64,000 nt of DNA from Phycomyces blakesleeanus NRRL 1555(-). Taxonomy: Eukaryota > Mucoromycota > Mucoromycetes > Mucorales > Phycomycetaceae. The translations under genes and the position numbers were made by a program. The DNA lies in assembly GCF_001638985.1 (NCBI RefSeq), contig NW_017265138.1, forward strand, positions 2,037,993 through 2,101,992, given 5' to 3'. The notes under the pieces are model-generated. The model saw nothing but the letters and a program-made list of their open reading frames with translations. It searched no databases and was not told the DNA's origin. Shown here piece by piece: positions 24,573 to 38,044 of the stretch (position 1 is its first letter; every line of letters starts with the position of its first letter).

Positions 24573-25853
24573 ATGAGACAAGAGCACATCCCTGGATATT
24601 TTGTATTGGATTTTGACAACACTTCCTCCTCCTCCTCCAGCAACAACACCAACAGTAATGAAACAACCGATTTCGCTTCTACCAGCGTTATCGCCCTACC
24701 AACAGACGATACAACAACTGTTGACTCTTTTTCTAACAGTGAAAATTTGACAAGTGAGGATCCACCACACTCCCTTACCTCTCTTGAGCTTTTCCGTCAT
24801 GATGATGATCTAACAACAGCTTCTGTAGATGCTGATTTGGAGGAGTCTACCGTTACCTCTGCAAATAATGGTGTAGACAGTATCAGTGACCATGGTGGCC
24901 GTGATGGTCGTGGTGTTGACCAAGACAGCGCAGTTACTCCAAGTCAAGCGTCCAATCGAGTGAACCTTTCTTAGGACCATCAGACCATTGTCATCTTTCT
25001 GAATGACATTATTAAGCCTAACTACATGAGCTTGATTAACATGCCTAATACGCAATTAAGAGGCGAAAGGTGGGACCAGATGACGGTCACTTTCAAGAGA
25101 CTTATGAATGAAAATGGCCTTAACGTGGGTGTTCCAAACGACATAATAACACCAAAAAAGTTGCAATACAAGTGGGGTGATCTGAAGAAGAACTTCCATT
25201 CGATTCAGCGAGTCCTTAATGGAACAAGAGTTGGAGGAGGTATGGGTGAAGAGAGATGGCCATACTACAACCATTTATTCGAAATCCTGCGTGATGATCC
25301 ATCCGTAAATCTTGGTGTCAACGTTGAATCTATGGTTCGTGATCGGCGCCATGGAATTACGACTTCTATGACACCTAGGGCTGAACCTGCTATAGCTGAA
25401 TCGCAGAGAAACATCGAGGTTGCTGCTTCTTCTTCTGTTGAATCTTCTATTATCAGTACTTCTGACACGAATATTGGAACAGTTACATTAAACAGCACCA
25501 ATTGTGCCGGTCCTTCTAGTAGGCTACCTACCAGGGGTACAAGACGAACAAGAGAAGAATATGAGGAAGAATATGAGGAGGAAATAGATGCCACGCTCTT
25601 TGAAAGGCTTCTGGGCATGCACCATGAGAATGAAGAGCGTTCAAGGGAAGCCTTACAATCTCTTGTTACTTCGATGAGGGAGGAGAATGAAGCTTTTCGA
25701 CGAGACCAACGGCAACAGCACCAACAGATGTTGGAAATGTTAGAAAGGACTTTGAGAGAATCTGATGACCGGTGGTTAAGCGTCATTGCGCCTTTCTTTA
25801 ACGCTAGAAATAGAAACGGTGAAAATAATAATAATCATAATAATAATAACTAG
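24573..25853 (+). pseudogene. Harbinger Myb/SANT-like accessory protein, interrupted by an in-frame TAG
   Basis: One frame runs from 24573 to 25853 with a single TAG at 24972-24974. Upstream of it is an acidic Ser/Thr/Asp-rich leader. Downstream is the Myb/SANT-like fold: IVIFLNDIIKPNYMSL, ERWDQMTVTFKRLM, KKLQYKWGDLKKNFHSIQRV and EERWPYYNHLFEIL. Then comes a Glu-rich coiled coil (EEYEEEYEEEID, LERTLRESDDRW) and an Asn-rich end. The stop lies just before the first helix, where this family usually has a tryptophan, so a TGG-to-TAG nonsense change is the simplest explanation (inference). The two halves remain in the same frame, so decay is recent or limited. Confidence 0.8.
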
Positions 25854-26120
25854 TTGACCTTTTTTCTTTTTTATACAAAATAATAAATTAAAGATATAAA
25901 GAAAACAAACTTTGTGTATCTTTTGTTTGTTGCTTTTTTTTATTGGTCGTTTCGAGAGATATTTCTTCTGCGCCCTCTTCTGGAGATTTCCTTTAGCTAG
26001 TTGCCCTGTCTTAGCTGGTGCATTTGCTGCCTTTGCTGCTCTCGAAGGACAGCTTGGATCCGTCTGGTCTGGGTGTTTGTCAATGGTTTCATGACCTCCG
26101 TCATTCTCTCTCTTCTCTGT

Positions 26121-27093
26121 CTACCACGTTCTTGTGAAAGATCGTGTGCAGATTTGGAGCTGTCTCACAGAACGATTCACAGTTCGAGAAGCATTCTTCA
26201 AATCCACAGGTATCTCGATCAAAAATGGATCAAGATCCTCAACTGCTATCTCCACGACATTATCATCATCTCCGTCTGCATATGCCCCAAAACTACGCAC
26301 TTGGCTCTCAAAAGTACGAAGAGTGTCTTCCGGCATGCTTCTTGCATTGTCACCGTTGTCCAAGCAAAAGTTGTGAAGAGCACAGCAAGGACAATCACAG
26401 AAGAGTTGTTGTGGCAATCCACATAGAAGTTTCCGTGTAAAGAGGGCTTTTGAATGGAAATAAGCTTTCCGTCTATTGCCCCAATGACATCAGGTAGACG
26501 AACACCGCGTCTTTCAGGTTGCTCAAATCCAGCCGCCTTTCTTCTTGTTGTTTCGCTGTCATATACTCCCCAGTTCACGAGCTTATCGAAATAGTCTGAC
26601 ATGGCAGTAATGAACCGCATTGTGAATCGTGTATATGATCCAGCACTGATATCAAGAAACTGTTCAGCAAGACGGTATTCAAAATTCGTATTTGCAAAGC
26701 GCCAAAGAACTGTTGCAAATTGAAGTTCAATAGGGTAGCTATGGTCATTCAAAGTCGCCTCGTACACCTGATGTTGGCTAACAATTTTAAGCAGCAACTC
26801 AAAGTTTGCGCGGCTCATTCAGTATCGTGACCGGAGGCTGTTTTTCCAAGATCGTTGGTCAAAGATGGGTGTCGAACATATCATCATTGTCTATACACGC
26901 CATATCTAACATGGTTGACTTCTCTGGGCCTGCGTTCCAAAGTGAACGAGTGCAGTCTGCAAGTGTAGAACATGTAGAAGTAATCACGACTAACTAATTG
27001 CGAACTTTCAAGCATGATGTTTTTTGTCCATTGAAGAAGCTGCTGTTCGGACCGTTCTACTTGTTGTTGCAGGATCAAGTGTTGTTTACTCAT
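26121..27093 (-). pseudogene. Harbinger (DDE_Tnp_4-type) transposase, internally deleted and frameshifted
   Basis: The readable core is MSRANFELLLKIV, LWRFANTNFEYRLAEQFL and FTMRFITAMSDYFDKLV, then LPDVIGAIDGKLISI, which contains the first catalytic aspartate of the DDE triad. Shortly after GNFYVDCHNNSS the frame jumps (about 26385-26395) straight to CCALHNFCLDNGDN, the segment that normally lies beyond the third catalytic residue. The stretch with the second Asp and the Glu is therefore missing. A TGA interrupts the frame immediately upstream of MSRANFE, and further breaks occur between 26820 and 26990. The copy cannot encode an active transposase. Confidence 0.85.
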
Positions 27094-28434
27094 TTAATTC
27101 AAGATTATCTCAACATTGGTCAAGTAAGCATTTCTGCGAAAATGAAGAACTAAAGCCAAAATTCGAAGAAGCTTGGTGGAAGAATCAGTGTTGCTGTTGT
27201 TGCTGTTGTTGTTTTTACTGTTGTTAATTTTGAAAATGTTAACTGAGGGTGTATTTAAGAAAAGGTAACAAAAAAGGAAAAAGACAAATTATTTTAGCAC
27301 ATCTTTTTACTTTTCCAAAACGAGACAAGAATAAAGGCACGTGATGTCCCTTTTTAGATGCCCGCGACAATGGTAATCACTGTAGAAAAAAATCTACGAG
27401 TATTTGAAACAAGCTGCCTTATTTTGGAAAGAAATGGCAGATTTTTGAACACCATCTAGCACTTACCAAGTTTAGAATATCTCTATACTATTTTGGCTCT
27501 AGAGAAATATTTTGAAGATGAAAGTCTCGTCGTCAACCCAGGAAACCATCTTGATTTCCGAATAGAGAGAACTACTTGCTTGATTAAAGAAAAATCAACT
27601 AGAGGGTCAAACAAGCCCTATGAACTTTGTATCTTGGATCTGAGCTTATACCAGAAACAGTCGTACCTACTGATATTTTTTTTTAATGCGAACTTGTTTT
27701 TTATTTCGTAAAGTCTTTTTCTTTCTATTTCTTCTCACTATTACTATTGTTGACAAGTCTTTGAGGCTTTACAAAGTACTAACCAATAACTTATAGCTTT
27801 TGGGCGATAACAATATTAAGCAAGAGATCTATAACAAGACCCTATAACACAAAACCTTTTATCAAAGCCTTACAAGATAAGCACACATACACATATTTTA
27901 TAGATAGAATTATATATAGCTATAGCTCTTGTAATGTTAAACGAAACTCCCTTTTTTATTTCTGGCCAAAGCGATATCTAGTAGCTTATAAAGACCTTGA
28001 TCTTACAATTTAAATTAGACTTTTACTATATTTTATTTAATTTAAAATTATTATAGTCTTCTTCTTTACATACTTATTTTATCATTCGTCTACTATTTTT
28101 TAGTACCCTTTGTTAGAGGCAATGCTATAGATATGAGAAGGTTAAAGAAGAGCCTTATTTTATTACTTTTACTATTAATAAAGTCAAAAAATAAAAATAT
28201 TTTGCTATAAAACATTAAGTTTGTTGGACCAATTATAAGAAAATTTAAAGTACCTAAAAAGGTATAGATCTACCATATTTGGAGCAATTGATTGGATTAG
28301 ATGCAAAAACAATCTGAAATCCCACAAATCGCATTTGCTGGAGAATCTACGAGCGCGTATATTCGATACGAGCGCGTAGAAAAGCTACGAGTACGGAGTT
28401 ATAAATGCTGCCATTTACCACAGTGAATTTTTCG
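27094..28434. other. Start of the gene desert; no supported gene
   Basis: A CAA/TTG-type triplet tract occurs near 27191-27225. Around 28348-28378 lies an imperfect palindrome, CTACGAGCGCGTAT / ATACGAGCGCGTAG, with a CG-rich core unusual for this AT-rich region. An open frame at 27493-27711 has no recognisable motif and no intron context. Confidence 0.5.
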
Positions 28435-29259
28435 ATAGAGGTGTTATCTCACAGAAAATTCGGGGCTGCTTAAATATAAAAAGTTGATGTCTAACATCGG
28501 AATAAATATCGTAATTTAATTTTTTTACAGTTTCTGCGAGAAAGAAAAATCAAAAGCAGTGCATTTCTTTTGTAATACCAATATAAAGACAACTTACACC
28601 AAAAAAATGCTTTTAATTAACCCTGACCTGATCTAGTGTCTTATTACTGGTGATAAAATATCGCAGGAAACTAAAGCCAAGAGTAGAAGCCGCAAACGCT
28701 TAAATCTTGAAGACCTTTCTAACGCTGAGTGCAAGAAAGAATTCCGTTTTACTCTTTCAGAGGTAGTTTGTTCTTTACAAGTATATATCTCAATGTGAGC
28801 ATATAAAACCCTTGGTATATAAGTGTTTAAAATATAACTGTCAGCTTCTAATAGTCTCACATTAAATACATATCCTTCGTCTTATTGCCTACTATGTAAC
28901 TAGGTACAACTTTTATACTAGTACAATTTTTTTACTTCACTGTAAATAAGACCCAACTATATGATTATGTTATAGTCATTTCTGTACTATTGATCTTTAG
29001 TCTCAATATCATGTTCTGTATAGTTTACGTCTTACAACAACATCCTGCTTAAATAAAGATTCTTGGCATCATTTGTTTTAAAAAAAAGATAAGTGACAGA
29101 AAATTCATTCAAGTTTTCTGTGATTTGGGCACTTTTCTCACAGAAATTCTGTGAGTGGCTACCATTTTAGTAAAAAGTGAAACAAATATTTGGAAATCAA
29201 AGTGCCGAAAAGTGGCCAACTCATGGAAAATTGAAATTTCTGTGAGATAACACCTCTAT
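28435..29259. mobile_element. MITE-like non-autonomous DNA transposon with 23-bp perfect terminal inverted repeats
   Basis: The left end 28435-28457 (ATAGAGGTGTTATCTCACAG then AAA) is the exact reverse complement of 29237-29259. The two ends are 825 bp apart. The outermost bases are compatible with a TA target duplication (TA-GAGGTG ... CACCTC-TA), as for Tc1/mariner elements, with 21-bp TIRs if TA is excluded. A related internal copy of the end (CTCACAGAAATTCTGTGAG) lies near 29137-29155 and is itself palindromic. The interior has no transposase-like frame, so the element would depend on a helper elsewhere. The family could be another TA-targeting group. Confidence 0.85.
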
Positions 29260-32200
29260 TTTACCAAAACAGCCATCTAAAAGACCACCTAGAATACCAT
29301 CAAATAGTCCACTTTTTTCTCACAGTATGCATATATATACTGGGAATACCTTACTCTTTTACTTATAAGCATTAACAAAATTAATTGCCATAACGTTATT
29401 ATATTCTAAATTCAAGCTACGGTATTACGATGTGATAGTTAAAGAGAGATTGGAATATCCGCACAATGAAAGCAAGAAATAATTAGAGATTTTTTTTGTA
29501 AGATTTCAAAAGGTTTGGGTATTAATAAACAGGAGAAAAGGGCTCAACTTTCTAAGATGGATAATATACTACTCTTGTCGCGTATATTATTATTTTGTTT
29601 CTCTTTGTCCACTTAAAACTATCGTATTCCATTTTTTTATATAACTTTCTCCAAAGTCATCTTCTCTTTCTTTCACAACAATATTATTTTCATGGTCGCG
29701 TTTTCTTTCTCTTTAAATTACAATCTTTTGTTTCACAAACCATCTTTTATTTTATTTTTATTCTCAAACTTACAACACCTTTCTTCCAAACAACCTGCCA
29801 CCATATTTACTTTTCCCTCTAATATTATTAGCAAATTCATTATCTTTTTTTAAAAGATATAAATAGCTAAGCGATTCCTACCAGATAAAAAATATTCTCT
29901 ACTCTACTATCTATTATTGTCCGAAATCTTATATAACTTTTTTATTTTATTATTATTATTCCTGAAGAGCTATATTATTTGTCGTAGTTATTAAATATTA
30001 GTGAATAAAGGCATTTTACTAGAAATAAAGATATATATATGTATATTCTGGATAATACATTATACAGCAATATCAATATTTGTTGCATAATAAATTATGG
30101 CTCATATAGCTATATAATACTACCTTTAGTTTCGGGCCAGCCGTACCAGCTTTATTTTTATCACTTTGATATGCTCATTATCTTCGAGTGAGGAATGTTC
30201 AATATCCCTTTATTTTCTCTTGTAATAGTAATAATAATATACCTTTATGTTAAATCTCTGAAAACTCGTGGAAAAGTATGTCTTCTTCTTCTTTAAAGGT
30301 ATAAAGCGCGTTATTTTTTTGGCTTGGTTTCTGTATATTCGCGAGTTTCCGTATATAGCAATTCATCTTTGTCAAGTTCTATCAAGATATATTTCTTGAA
30401 AAACAAGTATTTGATAATATTAAGAAAAAATTTATTAGAATCGTGTCAAGAAATAGTTATAGAATATTCTCTAGACATTTGTTGACATGCAAGACTATAG
30501 AGCTTTAAAGATAGTACTATGAGCTTAGAGATTGCTCTAATAGTACAAAACCCCTGTGAATGTTTAGATATAATGTATCTTTATACACAATAAAAAGGTT
30601 GTGTTGAAAAGTTAAATAAAGCTTACAAGTATTGATAGAATGAAAGAGGGAGAAAGAGAAAGAGAAAGAGAAAAATTATTAGATTCTAAGACATGATATT
30701 GGTAAAATATTAAACCGGTCAGGTTCAGTCAACCAGTGAGAAGAATATAGTTTTGAGTATATATATGTATATATGACTTTGTTACTAAAATAAAATCCAA
30801 TATTTTATAAATAATTTCGCGTGTCCTGTAGATGTAAAGAATACTATATGAAAAAATAAAATATGAGTATATGAGCATATAGTTATGATATTATAAGAAT
30901 AATAGCTCGCGTATTTAGTTTTACTGAATAGTGTTAAAATCAAAACACAAGATCTTGCCAGACAAAATTATAAAGCTCTTATTATTATTTACATCAATCT
31001 CACATCAAAAATGTATTTTTGATATATATATATCCTGATAAAAAGTCTATAAAATATGAGGCAGAATAGAACATACAATAAATTAAAAGCAACTAATTTC
31101 AAGCTGCTAGTTGATTCTCTTGTATACACCTCTTTCTTTCGAAGTCGTAAGAGTATAACATTCATTTGACTGATAAAAAACGTATACTTTGAACTTTAGC
31201 ACCGCGTTTTTTTATATTATACATGTATTTAACTTTGAAGTAAGTAATATTTGAATATTTTCTTAGATTTTTTTTCTGAAACGGTAAAAGCAATGGCCCG
31301 CAATAAAACTCCAGTATATTATTTATCTTGATAACTTTAACAAGTTGGAAGTTGTTTTTTAACAAGATATACTAATCAGGTAATTATGCCAAGTTAAGAT
31401 CAGACTTTATAATGTATATACAGGCTAGCTTTAAAAATATAAAATTCTATTGAATAAGTCCAAGATACGATTACTGAATATGGCTTACTGTCGCTAAGAA
31501 TACATTTTTAAAAAGACGCTCAAGTGGACATAAATGGACGCCTGTGTAGTGAATACAAAGTATCGTAGGTCAACTTAAAAAATGAGGCTCTAATTAAGCC
31601 CGACATTTAAACGCCAGTTTTTTTTTTTTTAGTTTTTTTTAAGGAAAACAAAGAAGGAGTGAATGTAATTAAAGCAATATAAGATATATGTGAATATATA
31701 TAAATATAAAGAAAAGGCAAAGATATATATATATAATACATCAAAATTTACTTTCTTGTTAAAAGGAAACAATAAAGAAATGAGTTGAGAATTGCACACC
31801 AAAACATATATTAGATATTGCTTTATCCAGAGACAGAGACAGAGAAGGATAATTTGGAATCTATAATACAGACGACAACTGAATATTAATCTTAATTAAT
31901 ACAACGCGTTGCTCGTGTAGCGATTTATATTTAGTTTTTTTTTATATAATTTACACTACCTTTTCTTTATCTCATTAAAGTTAAAATCAAGGTAGCTACA
32001 CATTTAACTCCTTTGATTCTGGTAATACACAGATTAATCTGATTATGATGACAATTCAAGAAAAACTGGAAAATAATTCTCACGCTTTTGTGTGAATATA
32101 GCATGCGGTAATCCTTACAGTAAAGCGAATGGCTTTGTTTGTTTGAGATAAAAAAAACTACGAGAAACACTTGATAAACATAGCTTAAGTGGGTCCATTT

Positions 32201-35128
32201 CTGGACAAGCTACACAAATGAGATTGATATCATATAAACTAAACTCAAAATATTTATTTTATATTACAGGAATTGGCTGACTATTTACCCCAAAACTGTT
32301 CAATCCTTAGTTTTTCTACACATCTTGTTTCATAAATTACAAAGTAATAATAAATATAAAGGTATTATTGGAGTTATAGACGGTTTCTTAAAAGTAAAGT
32401 TATTGTACGCCAAATAGTCTGAAGATTTTAGCCAATAAAAAAAATAACCCCGGTATTATACTTTATATATATTTACTGAAAGTGATAATGATAGTAACAG
32501 TCCATAGAGAATGATATAATATCTTCAAAAAATTGTAAATTTTATTTGCTATGAGTCTAAATGCGTGTATATCGAGAATATGATTTGAATTGAGTAATAG
32601 ATCAATACACATATTAACATTTAAGAAGGCATAGTAACTTGTCATTTTTTTTTGTTAATATCTTTTTTTCTAATTTTGAAAGACTTAACATGGTTTATAT
32701 TATTGATCGATTACTCGTTTAATTTGCTTTATATATTCTGTATTAAAAAGAGACTCCAAAAACACGTTGGAAACTTTTATTGATTCATGCAATAAATCAA
32801 GGTATCAAGAATCCTGTCTTTTTGATGTCTTGAATGAAGAATACTAGAGAATCTAATAACTTTCTAAGCTAGTTAAAGTTGCTTCCGAGTACTTTCTCAC
32901 AGAATTCACAACAGGATAACTTTTAGGTGTACCTTTTTTTTATTAACTACAACGGTTAACCCGTAGAAGACTTGAATCTTGGCACGTTTAATTTTTCTTC
33001 TTCTTTTTCTAAGCAATAACTGTCCTTCTACTCTATAAACAGCATGTATTGTCACACTTACTGATTTTTTTCGCTTTAATTTCTAACAAAGAATAACGTA
33101 ATGAATAATTCAAATAGTATTGCTTCCATTAGGTTTTACATACAACCACACATAATATTTTTAAGAGAAGTTTTTTTTAGTAATATTGATTTCATATACA
33201 TATGAGTATATAATAATAACAAAGCATAGCAACAAATACCCTTCTTTTTCGCGTTTTGTATACTTTATTACAATACTAGGATTGAAAAAAAAAAGAATGG
33301 TCTTAACCTCGGCTACTTTGAATAATTTAGTTTCTTGCTCTCCTTAATACTTGTACCACTTTCCTATTAACGCTATTTTTTTTTTAAAAAAAAGTTGTCA
33401 GACAAGTGAAAAGTAATTAGAAGAAAAAAAGGAATATTTTTTGCAAGATACTTGGGTACAACGATATTCTAGATAATCTAGACATTTCGTTAGTATTTTT
33501 ATTCTATATTATATTATTTCCCTCTGCAAGCGATATATTTATTGAATGTCTAAAAATAATAAAAAGAAACAAAAATGTACATCCTTTGTACCATCCAAGA
33601 TTATCGGTAACAATCATATGTATCTAGGTCTTTACGCTTCTCTTTCGTGTTTCTCACGGGCATCCGCCGTATGAGTATTACCCGAGAACAAAATATTATT
33701 ATTTTGGAGTTTTAAACAATAGTGTATTGAATTCTCAAAATAACTAAATTTCCTTAAAGACGTAGAAGTTTTTTTTTCTTAATATATATATTTACTTTAT
33801 CGATGCTTAATTATATTATTAAACAAATTCAGTGTTGATATTTAATATCAGAAAATATGATGGTGTACCTGGGCTATTTATGATGACAGAAATACCATTG
33901 GCATTTATCCTCAAAGGTACTCTGGCTAAATTGTTTTATTGAATGTCAATAATAATAATAATAATAATAATAATGATAATAATAATAGTCAGAGCCAGGA
34001 TAACGGAAATATCTCATCCAGAATCTCTAGATTTTTGGCTTTAATGTACTATATAAAGTCATTAGTTACAAAAGTTTTTCTTTACGGATTGCCTCGGGAT
34101 TATGTATATATTAGACTATCTAGAGAGCAAGAAAGAAAAACGAGTAGATTTGGCTCACAGCTTAATTGTAAGAAAACACATACATTTGCAACACAAAACA
34201 TATTGGTTATGTAAATCAATAAAAACAATACGTTGATTAAAGAAGAAGAAGAAACTCTTTTTTATTTATTTTAGAAGATGTCTGGATATTATAGATATAA
34301 TAAAGCTTAGCTGTAGTGCTCTGGGTATTTGAATTGTTCCACTGAAGAAAACTCTAGTTGATATCAAAAAACTATACGTCTCAAATCCAAGCTCCCGGAT
34401 ATAAACCACTGAAGTATATTCTAGATAAAAACAGCTAACAACTTTCAATACACACATTCAAGTTTTTCTGTTAGAGTTATTCACCTTTAACGAACACAGA
34501 TGGTTTAGACGGCTCTTTAACACAAATATCTAATTTAACGGGAATACTTCTTGAAAGATGTACAATACTTTCTTTTTTTTTATACAAAATAAGATGCATA
34601 CTAAAACAAAACACAAAAGACTGTACATAGTCTGCATAACTAGATATGTTAGTAGTTTATTTACAAATACACTGAGTTCAGAGAGATACAAGTACACATC
34701 AAAAGATAATTTAGTCCATAACATCAAGTAAATACAGAATGATTGAAAATTCTTTGTTTTCTACAATATTCACAACATTGTCTGTGTATATAGACATTTT
34801 GCCCCAGCTCTTATTAACTTTGATACCCCATTTTTCTTGGGTGAATTAGCTTCAAGGATCTTTTTTTCTTTAAAGATAATAATAATAGTAATACTATATT
34901 CTATAAAAGCTGAGATTACTTCAAAGTTTCTTTTTCAGAAAGCATTGCTAAAATTAAAGTTTGACTTGAGATATTAGCATACCATACTTGAACTATTTGT
35001 ATATTTCTGGTAAAATTCAAGTTTAGGATACGATATATTGTATCATATAAGTCACATATAGCTTGTACAATATGTACAAGGTTAATAAGAAGAATAAGAG
35101 CAACAAAACAAAACAAATCAAAACAAAA

Positions 35129-35205
35129 GCTGAACATCGGCTAAGCAGGGCTAAGCAGGGCTAAGCAAGGTTATGCAAGGCTAAGTAATGCTGAACACTA
35201 CCTAG
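35129..35205. repeat. Decamer tandem repeat, unit GGCTAAGCAR
   Basis: Six to seven copies of a 10-bp unit (GGCTAAGCAG, GGCTAAGCAA, GGTTATGCAA, GGCTAAGTAA) with increasing divergence toward both ends, embedded in AT-rich sequence. No coding context. Confidence 0.85.
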
Positions 35206-36809
35206 GCATTGCATACTTTTTTTTAAATAAAATAATAATAATAATATGTGACATTCTATATAGTCGGCTGAGTTTGTAGTGTACAATATCTATAGAGACT
35301 ATCCTTATCATAGAAATTGACTTCCATATAAAGTAAGATATATAGAAATAGCAAAGTGAAACTTAGCCTAAGTAAAGTGGAGAGCAATAAATTACTTCTT
35401 GTTCTATTTTTTGAAAGCTTGGCTTAGAAGGAAAGAAGACCATTTAAAAAAATCCAACTCAATTCTAAGGAGGACAGCCAGATATCGATTTGTAAGTTCC
35501 TATTAAGCTGGCTTTCACAGATGATTGTGATACTATAGATGTTTCTACAAGACACATTATCATTGTAAGGTTAAAAGGATATCCATTACCGCTAAAAACA
35601 AACCATACACTACATGACATTACATTATACTACGCTATCAAACTTCCAAAATGTTACTCAACAAACATTGATTGTATCTATTTTCGGTGATCTTATTTTT
35701 TTTTTCACTCTCCTTTACATGTGTACATGTCTATGTTTTTGTTGGACATTAAAAGCTTCTTTTGATTTAACTCTTATCAAAACTATAGGCTGTGTAAATA
35801 GATATACATACAGACATGCATACACAGGCTGTAAAGTTCTCTTTAGCTATGGGCGAGAGGATGTGTACGGATGTTAGGTGCATATATGTAGAGAAAGAGA
35901 AAATAAACCAATGAAAATCCCTTTAAGCGTAAATTTATTTCTACTTCTTTTGTACAATAGATTAATTGTATTAGGCGTTAATTTTATTTTATTTATTTTG
36001 ACCTTGAGCGGGGATCGCCAGCTTGGCCTACTCAATTATTTTTGGTTCCTTGAGAGCCGATCATGGATGTCGGAATTTCCAGCTGATTGTTGGTGTAGCA
36101 CAACGCTCATCTGCCCGCGGTGATTAACCCCTCATTTATGAGCATATATATATATTTATGTATTTGTAGTATTAATGTTACCAGTAATTGGATATCGAAT
36201 TATAAAATAGGGCCGGAACAATGTTTCGTAAAACATAAGTTTCTTTACTTTAAAAAACAACAACAAATTTATATGCGTATATGCTACCAAATCAATCCTC
36301 ACAGGCTAGCCATGAATGTATCCTAACCCTACTTTTCTTTATTTCTTTATTTTTTCTAAATATTGATGCCTATGTCTTCTAAGCCAAATTAACCATTTTT
36401 CTACTAGTCTAGTTCTGTATCTTTTATATATATATATATTTGTAATCGATACAAAGGAATAAATTAAAGCATGATATACAGATAAAGTGATAAAGTGATA
36501 GCAAGAACATTTTCTTAGGTAAAGAGCATATTCAGGTATTTTATTAAAACAGGTATATATATATATAAAATAATCTTAAATTTTTCCATGGCAAGTAATT
36601 GGTTTGATAATCATTCATAATTCATCAGATAAAAAGCGAATTTGGCAGTATTTCGATAGAATTAGAGAATAATTATAGTTATAGTTATATAATTTATATA
36701 ATTTAACACTAAGAGAATACGTGGAAACAAGAAAATAAAAGAAACCGAGGTACCAACCCACACTCGATTTCCTTCCTTTGTTTATGCGTCTGTGTGTGTG
36801 TAACAAATG

Positions 36810-36845
<36 letters not shown>

Positions 36846-38030
36846 TCTTGCGTACAAGGCAAATGTCAATAGTGCCAGGTGCCCTTTGATAATTCCGTAC
36901 CACAATTTTTGCTCTTTTTTATTATTATTATATATCCCAGATTCCAGAAGTCCATTTGATCCGGATTGTTATTATTATTATTATTTTGTTTCAAACAAAT
37001 ATATATTTATATATGTCTGTCTATGTGTGTGTGTGTGTATGAGTGTGTGCCTATATTTCTGTCAAGAATATAAAATAAAACAAAAATAGATATAGATAGT
37101 CTATTATCCTTATAGTATAATATAATGTATATATAAATATATAAATATCAAGACAGAGCCATACTTATAAATAACCAACAGCTCCGTAATGTGCCCGCTT
37201 ATTGAGAGTTGTTCATAAACTACAAGTCTTAATAGTAAATGCATTCAGTAGCTGTCTCTATAGAAATACATTGGGCTAAAATAATCGAAAATGCTAGATG
37301 AATATTCTTTGATTCCAATTCAAGGCAACAAAAACACTCTCTTGGCGATCCTTTTTTTCTTTCATTCTATAATTTTTTTCCCTTGTGCAGTACCACATAA
37401 TTCACTCATTTCTTTTAAATCTCCACTACAAAACACAATAAATCGCGTGAAAGCAGATACAATTAGATTTATGTGTGTGTACTCCCAAAAAAATGAAAGA
37501 TTCTATGGAAGGGCGATCTTCAATTGAGAAAGATACATTTTCTTTTGGGTATTTAGTAAGCGTACTCAACCTTCCTTTTGATCTATGCCCTTTAGGGTAC
37601 GTCAAAGGCCATACCTTTGTTGTGCCGTGAATTTTTTTTTAAAAAAAAGTCATTTGCGGTTGTTGACAAGCAGTTTCTTTAAAGAAAAGGGCTTATTAGA
37701 GACACTACTTTGGATTTATTTTAAGCAAAAGGACAGTGAGTATCTTCTCTCCCGACGTTTATTGACCGCAGCGGATATTTAATTATTATTGCAAAACGAG
37801 GGCCACTTATTCTTAAAGATGTCTTTACAGGTGATAATTGTTCCACACAGTGCAGCCAACTTTTAGTCTCTCTGGTTCTGGTTTTTATTTATTTATTTAT
37901 TTATTTATTTTAATATGTGTATTGTCAACAGTATATTATGCCCTGTGATGTTTTATGAATATTCTGTAACAGCAGTAAAAGATCATTCGATAGGGTCCTT
38001 ATTTGTGACTAGGAAAGGTTAATTTGGTTG

Positions 38031-38044
38031 CTATGGCAACGGTT
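38031..38044. promoter_or_regulatory. X-box-like (RFX) palindrome
   Basis: GTTGCTATGGCAAC differs at one position from the perfect 14-bp X-box palindrome GTTGCCATGGCAAC bound by RFX/Crt1-type winged-helix factors. It lies about 1.2 kb upstream of the chitin deacetylase ATG. A weaker related sequence (GTTACCTAGACAAC) is at 39018-39031, about 210 bp upstream of that ATG. Whether either is used is inference. Confidence 0.5.

Larger units (their letters stand above)
24573..27093. mobile_element. Decayed PIF/Harbinger DNA transposon with two tail-to-tail genes
   Basis: The plus strand carries a Myb/SANT-like DNA-binding accessory gene (24573-25853) and the minus strand a DDE transposase gene (26121-27093). 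This two-gene composition is the hallmark of PIF/Harbinger elements, where the Myb-like protein helps the nuclease act at the element ends. Both genes are broken. Ends are uncertain: neither the terminal inverted repeats nor the 3-bp target duplication could be identified by eye, so the limits given are those of the coding remains. Confidence 0.8.

Noticed and set aside
33939..34214. 91-residue frame with an Asn run
   Set aside because: The Asn run is an (AAT)n microsatellite. The rest has no motif and no splice context.
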